Assembly: GCF_002095535.1 (NCBI RefSeq)
Contig: NZ_MLJI01000001.1
Span: 2,965,832-3,029,831, forward strand
DNA from: Pantoea cypripedii
GTDB lineage: Bacteria > Pseudomonadota > Gammaproteobacteria > Enterobacterales > Enterobacteriaceae
Reading direction: 5' to 3'
Length of the DNA: 64,000 bases
Of this stretch, positions 47,405 to 56,496 are shown piece after piece. The translations under genes were made by a program, and so were the position numbers. Below the pieces are notes generated by a model. It had not been told where the DNA came from, searched no databases, and worked only from the letters and a program-made list of their open reading frames with translations. The first letter of the stretch is position 1, and every line of letters begins with the position of its first letter.

Positions 47405-49359
47405 GCCTGCTCCTCCCGTGGCGTTTTTTTGCGCGAACGATAACGCGGATCGAGCAGACACAGCAGGCCACCCACCGCCATAAACACGCCGCCGAACCAA
47501 ATCCAGCGCACGAACGGTTTGTAATAAATACGCACCGCCCAGGAGCCATCATCCAGCTCTTCTCCTAACGCGGCGTAGAGATCGCGGGTAAAGCCACCGC
47601 TGATCGCGGCTTCGGTCATCATGGTACGCGCCGCCGTATAGAAGCGTTTTTCCGCATGCAGCACCGCTTCCGGTTTGCCATCACGGGTCACGTCGATGAT
47701 CGCCACGCCACCGCTGTAGTTCGGACCTTGCAGGTTGTGAACATCGCGGAAAATAAAGTGATAATTATGGATATCAACATTATCGCCAGACTTCATGCGC
47801 ACATCGCGTTCCACGCTGTATTGCGTACTGAAGGCGATACCAATCACCGTCACCGCAACGCCGAGATGACCGAGCACCATGCCCCAGTGGCTGCGCGTCA
47901 GATGACGCAGACCGGAAAAGAAAGTGTGACGATGGGTGGCGCGTTCATGCAGCTCCATCAGCGTCAGGAGGATCACCCAAATCGACATCAGCAGCCCGAT
48001 CACCGTCATCGCTTCAATGCGATCCTGCAACAACCACGGCAGAGCGATAGAGAGGATCAGCGTAACTAGCAGCGCGATCCCCAGACGCTTCCACAGCTTC
48101 TGCGGTTCGTCACGACGCCAGCGCACCAGCGGCCCAATGCCCAGCATCAGCGCGAACGGCGCCATCAGCCAGGTGAACATGGTATTAAAGAAGGGTTCAC
48201 CGACGGAAATGCTGCCCAGGCCCAGCTGCTTATGCACCAGCGGCAACAGGGTTCCCAGCAGCACCACCAGCATGGCGGCAATCAACAGGACGTTATTGCC
48301 GAGCAGGAAAGATTCACGCGACCAGGCTTCATTTTGCACCCGGCTACGTACCTGGCCCCCTTTAATCGCGTACAGCAACAGCGAGCTGCCAATCACGATC
48401 ACCAGGAAGGCGAGGATAAACATGCCGCGCGCCGGGTCGGACGCAAACGAGTGTACCGACACCAGCACGCCAGAACGTACGAGGAAAGTCCCCAGCAGAC
48501 TGAGCGAGAACGCGGTGATCGCCAGCAGCACTGTCCAGGATTTGAAACTGCCGCGTTTTTCCGTCACCGCCAGCGAGTGCATCAGCGCCGTACCGGCCAG
48601 CCACGGCATAAAGGACGCGTTTTCTACCGGATCCCAGAACCACCAGCCACCCCAGCCCAGCTCGTAATAAGCCCAGGCCGAGCCAAGCACGATGCCGATA
48701 GTCAGGAATACCCAGGCGGCGGTGGTCCACGGACGTGACCAGCGCGCCCAGGCGGTATCCAGTCGGCCCGCCATCAGCGAAGCAATGGCAAAGGCAAACG
48801 CGACTGAGAAACCGACATAGCCCATATACAGCAACGGCGGATGGAAAATCAGGCCGATATCCTGCAACATCGGGTTAAGATCGCTGCCATCAATCGGGAA
48901 GTTCGGTAAGGTGCGGGTAAAGGGGTTCGATGTCAGGGTGATAAACAGCAGGAAGCCGAGGTTAATCATCCCCATCACCGACAGTACGCGCGCCAGCGCA
49001 TCCTGCGGCATGCCGCGACTGAAAATCGCCACCGCCAGCGTCCAGGTGCTGAGCAGCAGCACCCATAACAGCAACGAACCTTCATGTGCACCCCAGGTCG
49101 CCGCTATGCGGTAATACACCGGCAGCAGCGTATTGGAGTTGGTCGCGACATAGGCCACGGTGAAGTCGTTGACGATAAATGCGTGCACCAGCACCAGAAA
49201 CGCGCCTGCAATACAGGCAAACATTCCCCAGGTAAGCGGTCGTGCCAGCGCCATCAAACGCGCATCCTGGCGCACCGCGCCCCATAATGGATAAACACTT
49301 AACAGTAGCGCCAGTCCCAGCGCCAGGCAGAGCAGAAAGCTGCCAATTTCTGGCATCAT
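47401..49359 (-). CDS. ccmF: Haem lyase subunit CcmF
   Basis: 652 residues (647 in E. coli). About 15 membrane helices with the WWD domain [18 protein letters not shown] (near 230-250), flanked by the conserved His of [13 protein letters not shown] and [10 protein letters not shown]. It joins haem from CcmE to the CXXCH of apocytochromes with CcmH and CcmI. Overlaps its neighbours by 4 bp each. Confidence 0.96.
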   Translation of the reverse strand: MMPEIGSFLLCLALGLALLLSVYPLWGAVRQDARLMALARPLTWGMFACIAGAFLVLVHAFIVNDFTVAYVATNSNTLLPVYYRIAATWGAHEGSLLLWVLLLSTWTLAVAIFSRGMPQDALARVLSVMGMINLGFLLFITLTSNPFTRTLPNFPIDGSDLNPMLQDIGLIFHPPLLYMGYVGFSVAFAFAIASLMAGRLDTAWARWSRPWTTAAWVFLTIGIVLGSAWAYYELGWGGWWFWDPVENASFMPWLAGTALMHSLAVTEKRGSFKSWTVLLAITAFSLSLLGTFLVRSGVLVSVHSFASDPARGMFILAFLVIVIGSSLLLYAIKGGQVRSRVQNEAWSRESFLLGNNVLLIAAMLVVLLGTLLPLVHKQLGLGSISVGEPFFNTMFTWLMAPFALMLGIGPLVRWRRDEPQKLWKRLGIALLVTLILSIALPWLLQDRIEAMTVIGLLMSIWVILLTLMELHERATHRHTFFSGLRHLTRSHWGMVLGHLGVAVTVIGIAFSTQYSVERDVRMKSGDNVDIHNYHFIFRDVHNLQGPNYSGGVAIIDVTRDGKPEAVLHAEKRFYTAARTMMTEAAISGGFTRDLYAALGEELDDGSWAVRIYYKPFVRWIWFGGVFMAVGGLLCLLDPRYRSRKKTPREEQA

Positions 49360-49841
49360 GATTGGGCACCCGCCTGCTGGTATGTTGCCGCAGGTCCTTT
49401 GTGGTTTTTCTTCATCGCGTCCTGAATTTCCGGTGGCGTATATTTTTCATCGTGCTTCGCCAGCACTTCTTTGGCGTTCACCAGGTTGCCGTCTTCCAGC
49501 ACGCCCTGCGCCACAATACCCTGCCCTTCACGGAACAGGTCCGGCAGGATACCTTCGTAGCTGACACTCACCACGCCGTTGGCGTCATACAGTTTGAACG
49601 ACACAGCAAGGGTTTTCGGATCACGTTTAACGCTGCCCGGCATCACCATGCCACCCACGCGCAGACGCTGGCCTGGCTCAGGTTTCTGATGGTTCTCGCC
49701 CTTGCCGTACAAGATTTCACTCGGGGTGTAGAACAGGTCGATGTTGGAACGCAGCGCGTACATCACCAATGCGGTGGCCAGGCCTAAGCCCACCAATACC
49801 GCCACCACCACATACAGGCGGTTACGACGACGGATATTCAC
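49356..49841 (-). CDS. ccmE: Haem chaperone CcmE
   Basis: 161 residues. N-terminal membrane anchor (about 9-30) and a periplasmic beta-barrel. H130 in [13 protein letters not shown] is the covalent haem-binding His, with Tyr134. It carries haem from CcmC to CcmF. Overlaps ccmD by 4 bp. Confidence 0.96.
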   Translation of the reverse strand: MNIRRRNRLYVVVAVLVGLGLATALVMYALRSNIDLFYTPSEILYGKGENHQKPEPGQRLRVGGMVMPGSVKRDPKTLAVSFKLYDANGVVSVSYEGILPDLFREGQGIVAQGVLEDGNLVNAKEVLAKHDEKYTPPEIQDAMKKNHKGPAATYQQAGAQS

Positions 49842-50071
49842 ACGGATTCTCCTGCCGCTTCACTGGCGGCTTTCTTCGATTTGGCCGCACGGATGCGACG
49901 CTCCCTGGATTGACGCTGGCGAATTTCCGCCAGTAACCGGCGGCGAAACAGCACGGTGTGCAGCACCAGACCAATCAGCGGAATCAGCGTTAAGACGACG
50001 GCGAGCCAGACATAAAAGGCATAACCGCCCATGGCAAAGAAATCCTGCCAGGAAGAGAAAGCTGGCGTCAT
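49838..50071 (-). CDS. ccmD: Haem exporter small subunit CcmD
   Basis: 77 residues with one membrane helix (about 17-38, [19 protein letters not shown]) preceded by FFAMGGYA, and a basic C-terminal tail with [15 protein letters not shown]. It stabilises CcmC-CcmE and allows release of holo-CcmE. Overlaps ccmC by 4 bp. Confidence 0.93.
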   Translation of the reverse strand: MTPAFSSWQDFFAMGGYAFYVWLAVVLTLIPLIGLVLHTVLFRRRLLAEIRQRQSRERRIRAAKSKKAASEAAGESV

Positions 50072-50814
50072 GATTTGCGCCCTCCCTGTGCTACCTCAAT
50101 CGCCCAGGGGCGATGACGTTCGGTAAACAAAATCATGTTGCGCAGGCGCATCAACGTCAGCGAGATGAAGACCAGCAAATAACCGAGAATGGCCCAGCGC
50201 AGCGGAGTACGCATGCTTGGCGCAATATCCTGTTGCAGGATGCCAGACGAGCCCTGATGCAGGGTATTCCACCATTGCACCGAGAAGTGGATGATTGGCA
50301 GGTTAATCACACCGACCAGAATCAGAATCCCGGCGGCACGACCCGCAGTACGGCGGTCGTCAAAGGCGTGATACAGCGCAATCACTCCCATATAAAGGAA
50401 CAGCAGTACCAGTTCGGAGGTCAGACGCGCATCCCAAATCCACCAGGTACCCCACATGGGTTTACCCCAGGCAGAACCGGTGATCAGCGCGATAAAGGTG
50501 AACACCGCCCCAACCGGTGCCATCGCCGCCGATACCAGGTCAGCCATCTTCATCTGCCACACCAGGCCGATAAACGCCGCAATCGCCATCGACGCATACA
50601 CGCCCATTGACCACATCGCCGCAGGCACATGGATGTACATGATGCGGAAGCTGTCACCCTGCTGATAATCGGCGGGCGCAAAACCAAAACCCCACGCCCA
50701 CCCCAGCAACAAGGTGGCAACCCCCAGTACCGCGAACCAGGGAATTAAGCGGCCACAAAGCTGATACAGCTTTTCAGGCTTTGCCCACTGGTTTAACCAT
50801 TTCCACATTTGCAT
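50068..50814 (-). CDS. ccmC: Haem transporter/handling protein CcmC
   Basis: 248 residues. Six membrane helices and the WWD motif WGTWWIWDARLTSELVLLFL (near 125-144), with the conserved His of MYIHVPAAMWSMGVYA and HFSVQWWNTLHQ. It presents haem to CcmE. A 49-bp gap to ccmB is the only notable break in the operon. Confidence 0.96.
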   Translation of the reverse strand: MQMWKWLNQWAKPEKLYQLCGRLIPWFAVLGVATLLLGWAWGFGFAPADYQQGDSFRIMYIHVPAAMWSMGVYASMAIAAFIGLVWQMKMADLVSAAMAPVGAVFTFIALITGSAWGKPMWGTWWIWDARLTSELVLLFLYMGVIALYHAFDDRRTAGRAAGILILVGVINLPIIHFSVQWWNTLHQGSSGILQQDIAPSMRTPLRWAILGYLLVFISLTLMRLRNMILFTERHRPWAIEVAQGGRKS

Positions 50815-50863
50815 AGCTCACAATATAAGAAGAGAGATTACTGCATCTCTGTGGATGCACGAT

Positions 50864-51526
50864 TTAATGCAGGCTGATACGCAGCGCCGCCGCCGTTGCA
50901 AACGGGGAGAGCGTAGCGCTGCCTGCCAGCATGGCGCCAAGAATCGCCAGATAGCCACCAATCGGCAGTCCCTGTCCGGCGGCATCAATCGCCGCACTGG
51001 CAAAAATTAAAACCGGTATCGCCAGCGGCAATACCAGCAAACTCAGTAACACGCCGCCGCGCCGCAGCCCGACGGTTAATCCGGTGCCAATCGCGCCAAG
51101 AAAACTCAGGGTTGGCGTACCCAGTAGCAGGGTCAACGCCATGGCACGCCAGCTGGCAAAATCCAGCGAGAGCAACAGAGCCGCCAGTGGCGACAATAAA
51201 ATCAGCGGTAATCCGGTAATCAGCCAGTGAGCGATCACTTTGCCCAGAACCGTTACCGGTAGCGGAGTTGGCAACAGCAAAAGCTGTTCCAGCGAACCAT
51301 CCAGAAAGTCATCGCGAAACAGGCGCTCCAGCGCCAGCAGTGACGCCAGTAAAGCAGCGACCCAGGCAATACCGGGCGCAATACGTGCTAACTGCTGTGG
51401 ATCCGGACCAATACCCAGCGGAAACAGCGTGATGACAATCAGGAAAAACCACAGCGGGTTAATCACTTCTGCACCGCTGCGGAAAGCAATTTTCAGCTCG
51501 CGCTGAATAACACGCCCCAGCATCAT
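50864..51526 (-). CDS. ccmB: Haem exporter permease CcmB
   Basis: 220 residues from ATG 51526, as in E. coli; the ATG overlaps the ccmA stop as ATGA. Six membrane helices; [19 protein letters not shown] and [15 protein letters not shown] are conserved. With CcmA it uses ATP to release haem-CcmE from CcmC. Confidence 0.95.
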   Translation of the reverse strand: MMLGRVIQRELKIAFRSGAEVINPLWFFLIVITLFPLGIGPDPQQLARIAPGIAWVAALLASLLALERLFRDDFLDGSLEQLLLLPTPLPVTVLGKVIAHWLITGLPLILLSPLAALLLSLDFASWRAMALTLLLGTPTLSFLGAIGTGLTVGLRRGGVLLSLLVLPLAIPVLIFASAAIDAAGQGLPIGGYLAILGAMLAGSATLSPFATAAALRISLH

Positions 51527-52137
51527 GCCCACTCCGACGTCAGGCGGATTTTGCGCACGCGCTGCGCGCTATCCGGTAAATCCTGATGCGTGGTCAGCAC
51601 CACTGCCCCACCGTTATCGGCATGCCAGGCAAAACGCGCCATGAGTTTTTCCACTCCGGCTTTATCGATTGCCGTTAACGGTTCATCCAGAATCCACAAC
51701 GTTGCCGGACTGAGCCACAATCGAGCCAGCGCCACGCGCCGTTGTTGTCCGGCCGAAAGCTGCGCCACCGGCACCTCTTCATAACCCAGCAGATCCACCT
51801 GCTCCAGTGCTGCAAAAATCGCCTCACCGTGGCTGTCGCCATGCCAGAAATGCAGATTCTCCAGCGGGGAGAGTACCGATTTCACCCCCGGATGATGGCC
51901 GAGATAAAGCAGGTTTTGATGCCATGTTTCCCGTTGCTGCCGTATCGGCTGCCCCTGCCACTGCACCTCGCCCTCTTCCTCCCGGCTCAGTCCCGCCAGT
52001 AAACGTAACAGCGACGTTTTGCCTGCGCCATTCGGCCCTTCTATTTGCACAATGTCACCTGCTTCAACACGAAAACTCAGCCCATTGAACAGGGTACGCT
52101 CATCGCGAACGCAAGAGAGATTAATGACTTCGAGCAT
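51523..52137 (-). CDS. ccmA: Haem exporter ATPase CcmA
   Basis: 204 residues from ATG 52137 (207 in E. coli); an in-frame start at 52182 was rejected. Walker [12 protein letters not shown], signature [14 protein letters not shown] and Walker [13 protein letters not shown] are all present. First gene of ccmABCDEFGHI; almost all genes overlap, which suggests strict coupling. Confidence 0.95.
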   Translation of the reverse strand: MLEVINLSCVRDERTLFNGLSFRVEAGDIVQIEGPNGAGKTSLLRLLAGLSREEEGEVQWQGQPIRQQRETWHQNLLYLGHHPGVKSVLSPLENLHFWHGDSHGEAIFAALEQVDLLGYEEVPVAQLSAGQQRRVALARLWLSPATLWILDEPLTAIDKAGVEKLMARFAWHADNGGAVVLTTHQDLPDSAQRVRKIRLTSEWA

Positions 52138-52381
52138 AGAAGGGAGAATCACAGCAATGAAATTAGGCCAGGATAATACCACAATGAATCTGTGGGCCGT
52201 AGTCTGTGAACTGGCTCACACCTCCCCCGAACGGGGTAAACGGGCGCACGAAATCAATAAACTGTTCAAAAAATCGCCCCAGTTAAAATCTTGTTACTCT
52301 TAAATTGATTTCACGTAACAAATTAGTGTCGCGTAAAACGGCTACGCTTATTGCTTACCGGCATTATCACCGGAGGAAAAT
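52138..52381. other. ccmA/yfdC divergent intergenic region
   Basis: A 244-bp gap that must hold the ccm operon promoter and the yfdC promoter. A possible 48-codon ORF at 52157-52303 lies in it. No regulator site was recognised with confidence. Confidence 0.4.
52157..52303 (+). CDS. Possible 48-residue small protein
   Basis: ATG 52157 encodes a basic peptide with [20 protein letters not shown] and [17 protein letters not shown] lies about 10 nt upstream, a little far. An inner ATG at 52184 gives 39 residues. No homologue is known to me. The composition is plausible for a real helical peptide, but it also lies where the ccm promoter must be. Confidence 0.3.
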   Translation: MKLGQDNTTMNLWAVVCELAHTSPERGKRAHEINKLFKKSPQLKSCYS

Positions 52382-53284
52382 ATGAAATCGTCATCATCAG
52401 TTCCACAAGGTCCAAATGATGTAGAAAGCGACGAAAAAGATCAGGGTAAGGAAATTGAAGTCGATGAGGATGCTCTGCCCTCCCGTGCCGCAGCCATTCA
52501 TGAAGAGATTCGCCAGGACGGGGAAAAAGAGCTGGAGCGCGATGGCATGGCCCTGTTGTGGTCGGCAATTGCTGCCGGTCTTTCTATGGGGGCATCCCTG
52601 ATGGCCAAGGGGATTTTCCAGGTGCACCTTGCAGGCGTACCCGGCGCATTTTTGCTGGAAAATCTGGGCTATACCTTCGGATTTGTCATTGTGATCATGG
52701 CGCGCCAGCAGCTGTTCACCGAAAACACTGTTACCGCGGTATTACCCGTGATGCACAAACCCACCTCGGGTAATTTTCTGTTGCTGTTGCGCTTATGGGG
52801 CGTGGTACTGGCAGGTAACCTGATCGGTACGGCGCTGGGCGCGCTGGCGTTTAATCATATGCCAATTTTCGACGATGCCACTCGTCAGGCATTCACCGTC
52901 ATTAGTGAAAAAGTGATGGAGAATACTCCGGGGGAGATGTTCGCCAATGCGGTGATTTCCGGCTGGATCATCGCCACCATGGTGTGGATGTTTCCCTATG
53001 CCGGGGCTGCGAAAATCGTGGTGATTGTGATGATGACCTGGCTGGTCGCGCTGGGCGATTTGGCGCATATCGTGGTGGGTTCGGTGGAAGTGCTGTATCT
53101 GGTGTTTGCCGGCAACATCGCGTGGCATGAATTTTTCTGGCCCTTTGCCCTGCCAACGCTGCTCGGTAACATTACGGGCGGCACACTGATTTTTGCCTTA
53201 ATCAGCCACGCTCAGATTCGGAATGACATGAGTGAAGCGGCAAAAGCCAAAGCGCGCGCGGAGCAAAAACGGAAGGAAAGGTGA
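52382..53284 (+). CDS. yfdC: Formate/nitrite transporter-family protein YfdC
   Basis: 300 residues. An acidic and basic N-terminal tail (about 1-60) precedes six membrane helices of the FNT fold (about 60-280). Conserved segments include GLSMGASLMAKGIFQ, LENLGYTFGFVIVIMARQQLFTENT and GNITGGTLIFALISHAQIR. The tail and divergence from FocA set YfdC apart; the substrate is not known. Followed by argW as in E. coli. Confidence 0.92.
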   Translation: MKSSSSVPQGPNDVESDEKDQGKEIEVDEDALPSRAAAIHEEIRQDGEKELERDGMALLWSAIAAGLSMGASLMAKGIFQVHLAGVPGAFLLENLGYTFGFVIVIMARQQLFTENTVTAVLPVMHKPTSGNFLLLLRLWGVVLAGNLIGTALGALAFNHMPIFDDATRQAFTVISEKVMENTPGEMFANAVISGWIIATMVWMFPYAGAAKIVVIVMMTWLVALGDLAHIVVGSVEVLYLVFAGNIAWHEFFWPFALPTLLGNITGGTLIFALISHAQIRNDMSEAAKAKARAEQKRKER

Positions 53285-53332
53285 GAAATCCCTCTGATTT
53301 GTTGAGATATTGAGCAAACGGTGGCCACACGG

Positions 53333-53361
53333 TTAAATTCGTGTCGGTGGTACGCTATACT
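53333..53361 (+). promoter_or_regulatory. Promoter of the argW tRNA
   Basis: -35 TTAAAT and -10 TATACT with 17 bp between them, followed by a GC-rich discriminator (GCGCGCCGAC). Such a discriminator is usual for stringently controlled stable RNA genes. Confidence 0.6.
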
Positions 53362-53371
53362 GCGCGCCGAC

Positions 53372-53446
53372 GTTCCCTTAGTTAAATGGATATAACGAGC
53401 CCCTCCTAAGGGCTAGTTGCAGGTTCGATCCCTGCAGGGAACGCCA
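53372..53446 (+). tRNA. argW: tRNA-Arg (CCT anticodon)
   Basis: 75 nt with encoded CCA. Acceptor arms GTTCCCT and AGGGAAC pair fully, with G discriminator. The anticodon loop CTCCTAA carries CCT, reading AGG. The T arm has GTTCGATC. It differs from E. coli argW at a few paired positions only. In E. coli argW is the attachment site of prophage CPS-53; no integrase follows here. Confidence 0.95.
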
Positions 53447-53575
53447 TGAGTCGCCTTTCCTTCCTGTTAATCCCACCTGAATAACATCTATGTCACCAAC
53501 GAAATGTGTTGCTAAAGTGAGTTGTGCCGATCGGCAGATTTAATGACATCAGGGATGGGGACTTACAGGTAAATT

Positions 53576-53597
53576 AAAGGGCTGGTTGCAGCCCTTT
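53576..53597. terminator. Terminator between argW and the small membrane protein gene
   Basis: AAAGGGCT/AGCCCTTT around a 6-nt loop, with A/T-rich flanks both sides (TTTTAAAG right, AATTTAC on the minus strand). It can end minus-strand transcripts 12 bp after the small gene and may also end plus-strand read-through from argW. Confidence 0.65.
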
Positions 53598-53608
53598 TAA
53601 AGCCAAAT

Positions 53609-53797
53609 TCAAAATAACCAGCGCGCCAGTGCCAGAGAAAGCCCGGCTGTCGTCACCATACTCGCCATCAGCCATTTTGTTTGTTTGCCAATTTCTTCAT
53701 GAAGATCGCTACGAGTCATGTAATTTGACTTGATTACCGCCAAATCAATTTTCATCGCGGCAAGATCCACGTCCTGCTTTGACGTCCGTATCTCCAT
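53609..53797 (-). CDS. Small membrane protein with coiled-coil segment
   Basis: 62 residues from ATG 53797, with GAGGAG 7 nt upstream; longer in-frame starts were rejected for lack of a ribosome site. The first 40 residues are helical and amphipathic (DVDLAAMKIDLAVIKSNYMT), followed by a KQTKW step and one C-terminal membrane helix (LMASMVTTAGLSLALARWLF). It resembles small proteins with a short coiled coil and tail anchor found in phage and toxin-associated loci, but I cannot name a family. It lies next to a tRNA often used for integration. Confidence 0.65.
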   Translation of the reverse strand: MEIRTSKQDVDLAAMKIDLAVIKSNYMTRSDLHEEIGKQTKWLMASMVTTAGLSLALARWLF

Positions 53798-53998
53798 ATT
53801 TGATCTCCTCATGTTAGCTGTCATTGTAAATTCCGTGATAATTTCTGGAGTTATCGTTTGCCATGCTAACGACATCCGCAGAAAAATCACCAAAAAAACG
53901 CAGCAAAAACGTGAAATGCAAAGAGGCTCGCAGAACAAATCCCGCGTTTCATCACGTTGCAGAGTCAATTCCTTCCTGGAGGGTATCGCGAGACGATC

Positions 53999-54868
53999 TC
54001 ACCCCTGCTGCCGCCGCCATAACGAAGGCGTCAGGCCATGCCGCTGACGGAAACGGTTACTGAAGTGGCTGGAGGAGTGAAAACCACAGCGCAACGCAAT
54101 GTCCGTGAGGGGCAGCGCGGTATGCTTCAGCAGCGTCAGGGCTTCATCCATACGACGACGCATCACATATTGATGCGGGGCGATACCTGCGCTGGTACGG
54201 AACATGCGAGCGAAATGGAACTCGCTCAATGCCGCCTCACTCGCCAGCTGCGCCAGGGTTAATGGTTGATCCAGATGTTCATCGATATACGCCAGAATGC
54301 GCCGTAACACTACCGGGGCCAGCCCACCGCGTACCTGTGGCGCCTGCCACTGGACATCACTGTAGTGCTGTAACAGGTGCGTCATCAGTAAGGTTGATGC
54401 GCTGCTGAGCATCAGTTGGTTAGCGGGCTGTTGCCAGTCGGTGCTGAGCAGGAAATGACGATACAGCTGGGTGATACGATCGTCATCAGAGAACACTTTC
54501 TCATGCAGATTCAGGCGAGCCGCGTCGCGGTCCCAAATCTGTTCCGCCATCTGGCGCAGGTGCTGGTCGGTGCAATAAAGATGCACAAACGATAAGTCAG
54601 CGCGGATGTCCCAGACCGATTCGGTGCCGGACGGCATCAGGCAGAAACGATCCGGCCCGCCGCCATTGCGCCAGCCATGCTGCGTTTTATGCCAGGTATC
54701 GTAGCCATCTGCGGTGTACAGGCTAAGCGTATGGTGATCGCTGAGGTTAGTAACGCGATCGCCACTGTTAAACCAGGCCGCCAGCTTGATGCCACTATTC
54801 AGCTGCACGCTGTCACGCAGCTGTGCTTTATGTCGCTGTAGCATGTTAAAAGTCTGGTAGTCGGGCAT
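53999..54868 (-). CDS. AraC-family transcriptional regulator
   Basis: 289 residues. An N-terminal sensor domain (about 1-180; GGGPDRFCLMPSGTESVWDI, SFVHLYC) and a C-terminal AraC DNA-binding domain (about 190-288; LTLAQLASEAALSEFHFARMF and DIALRCGFHSSSHFSNRFRQ). Divergent from an EamA exporter over 180 bp, so that is the probable target. The inducer is unknown. This is the second AraC/EamA divergent pair of the window. Confidence 0.88.
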   Translation of the reverse strand: MPDYQTFNMLQRHKAQLRDSVQLNSGIKLAAWFNSGDRVTNLSDHHTLSLYTADGYDTWHKTQHGWRNGGGPDRFCLMPSGTESVWDIRADLSFVHLYCTDQHLRQMAEQIWDRDAARLNLHEKVFSDDDRITQLYRHFLLSTDWQQPANQLMLSSASTLLMTHLLQHYSDVQWQAPQVRGGLAPVVLRRILAYIDEHLDQPLTLAQLASEAALSEFHFARMFRTSAGIAPHQYVMRRRMDEALTLLKHTALPLTDIALRCGFHSSSHFSNRFRQRHGLTPSLWRRQQG

Positions 54869-55048
54869 AGTCAGGATCGCTCTTTATTTGATAACCCGCA
54901 TTTTACGGATTCATCGGGACAGAGAACAGGCCACATTGGGACGCATGCGGAAAAAGCGCAAGATTTTGCAATTCGTTCGCAAGGGGATGCAAGCCAGCCG
55001 GGAATCAGCACGGCACACTCAACACAAATTTGTTGTGGAGTAGGCAAA

Positions 55049-55948
55049 ATGAACCTGATGTTGTATCTGGCGGTGGTGATGATTTGGGGGACGACCTGGA
55101 TCGCCATTTTTTTACAGCAGGAAGCGGCCAATACGCCGGTCTTTGTGGCGGTGTTCTGGCGTTTTTTACTGGCATCGCTGGTAATGCTGGTGATCCTGAA
55201 ACTGGTTCGCCGCCTGAAAAAGCTGGATGCGCAGGATCATCTGTTCTGCCTGTTGCAGGGTTGCTGCGTGTTCGGCTTCAATTTTGTCTGTTTCTATCAT
55301 GCTGCCGCCTGGATCAGCAGCGGGCTGGAATCGGTTATTTTCTCGATGGCGGTGCTGTATAACGCTTTAAACAGCTGGATTTTCTTCCGTCAGCGCCCCT
55401 CATTTCGCCTGTTGCCCGCCGCCATGCTGGGATTGGGTGGTATTGTTGCGCTGTTCTGGGGTGATATCCGCGCCGCGCATCCGGCACCGCAATTATTGTG
55501 GGGTGTCGGGCTGAGCGCCCTCGGCACGCTGGGTTTCTCCTTTGGCAACATGATTTCGACGCGCCACCAGCGCCGTCAGCGTGATGTACTCACCACCAAC
55601 AGTTACGCCATGTTGTATGGTGCGCTGATCATGGCGGTCCTCGCGGTATTGAACGGTGATTCGCTGGCACCGGCGTTCAATCTGCAATGGCTGGGTGCGA
55701 TGAGTTATCTGGCGATTTTTGGCTCGGTGCTGGGATTTGGCGCGTACTTCACCCTGGTGGGTCGCATTGGTGCCAGTCAGGCAGCCTACAGTACCTTGCT
55801 GTTCCCGCTGGTGGCACTGACCTTATCGACGCTATATGAAGGTTATCAATGGCATAGCAATGCGATTGTTGGTCTGGTGATGATTCTGGCGGGAAATATG
55901 GTGATGTTTGCACGCTGGCCCGCAGCCAAACGTCTGCGTCTGGCGTAA
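55049..55948 (+). CDS. EamA/DMT-family transporter
   Basis: 299 residues with ten predicted membrane helices in two EamA repeats (about 1-130 and 148-290). MIWGTTWIAIFLQQ and RPSFRLLPAAMLGLGGIVAL are typical. TTG GAG-like GTGGAG lies upstream of the ATG. Export of a small metabolite is likely; the substrate is unknown. A GC-rich hairpin follows at 55954-55978. Confidence 0.86.
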   Translation: MNLMLYLAVVMIWGTTWIAIFLQQEAANTPVFVAVFWRFLLASLVMLVILKLVRRLKKLDAQDHLFCLLQGCCVFGFNFVCFYHAAAWISSGLESVIFSMAVLYNALNSWIFFRQRPSFRLLPAAMLGLGGIVALFWGDIRAAHPAPQLLWGVGLSALGTLGFSFGNMISTRHQRRQRDVLTTNSYAMLYGALIMAVLAVLNGDSLAPAFNLQWLGAMSYLAIFGSVLGFGAYFTLVGRIGASQAAYSTLLFPLVALTLSTLYEGYQWHSNAIVGLVMILAGNMVMFARWPAAKRLRLA

Positions 55949-55953
55949 TACAC

Positions 55954-55978
55954 GAGAGCGGGCATTGCGCCCGCTCTC
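55954..55978. terminator. Hairpin between eamA and ariR-like genes
   Basis: GAGAGCGGGC/GCCCGCTCTC, a 10-bp stem with a 5-nt loop between two convergent genes. There is no clear T-run. Confidence 0.5.
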
Positions 55979-55986
55979 TCGTCCTC

Positions 55987-56226
55987 TTAGCGCCAGCCCT
56001 GCACGCCGATATTGAGCTGGTGAGGTTGATTGATCGCTTTTCTGGCGATCCAGTAAAGCAGTATGCGTTCATCGTCTCTGTCGCGGTCGGCCATTGCCAG
56101 TAGTTTCAACGACAGCGTGGATTTATTCACCGGTTGATGCTCATCGCTTAACTCGATCACCGCCTGACCGATGATGCAGCAAACTTCATCCTCACTGGAC
56201 GCGGATTCATATGCTCGGTCTTTCAT
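55987..56226 (-). CDS. AriR/YmgB-like small regulator
   Basis: 79 residues with AGGAGG 5 nt before the ATG. EVCCIIGQAVIELSDEHQPV and the following helix align with [20 protein letters not shown] of E. coli YmgB (AriR), a small dimeric helical protein tied to biofilm and acid resistance through the Rcs system (connector protein family). The match is partial and recalled from memory. It stands alone. Confidence 0.6.
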   Translation of the reverse strand: MKDRAYESASSEDEVCCIIGQAVIELSDEHQPVNKSTLSLKLLAMADRDRDDERILLYWIARKAINQPHQLNIGVQGWR

Positions 56227-56496
56227 ATTTCCTCCTGTTAAGTGAATTTTAATCCTGGCAAAACTTCACCATTTTGCAGCTAAAGCGCCGCCATGGACGT
56301 ATCTGGTTACATTTTTTCACGCAGAGCAATAGCTTCACATGTGATGACAAGGCACGACTGTCCGCAATGTCATTCATACCCGTTTCGCTGCATTTCATTC
56401 CGCCCTCACAGCCTTTCACGCCCTTTCCCCACACGCGTACGCGAGGGGGGCTTATCATCGCCTCAGTTTCCGAATTCCCGGATGGGAGAGAAAAAA
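56227..56496. other. Region between the ariR-like gene and the yhjX-like gene
   Basis: A 270-bp gap between divergent genes. It holds the ariR-like promoter on the left, and on the right a direct repeat of the YpdB type at 56389-56419 with a C/T-rich stretch after it. ORFs crossing it (for example a start at 56293 in frame with the transporter) lack ribosome sites. Confidence 0.4.
56389..56419 (+). promoter_or_regulatory. YpdB-type direct repeat upstream of the yhjX-like gene
   Basis: TGCATTTCAT and AGCCTTTCAC are separated by exactly 11 bp. E. coli YpdB, a LytTR response regulator, binds GGCATTTCAT-N11-GGCATTTCAT upstream of yhjX. The first half site has one mismatch and the second three. 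Position 78-108 bp before the ATG fits an activator site. Confidence 0.65.

Noticed and set aside
53372..53998. Prophage or genomic island boundary at argW
   Set aside because: No integrase and no second copy of the argW 3' end were found by eye within the window, so an integrated element cannot be claimed.
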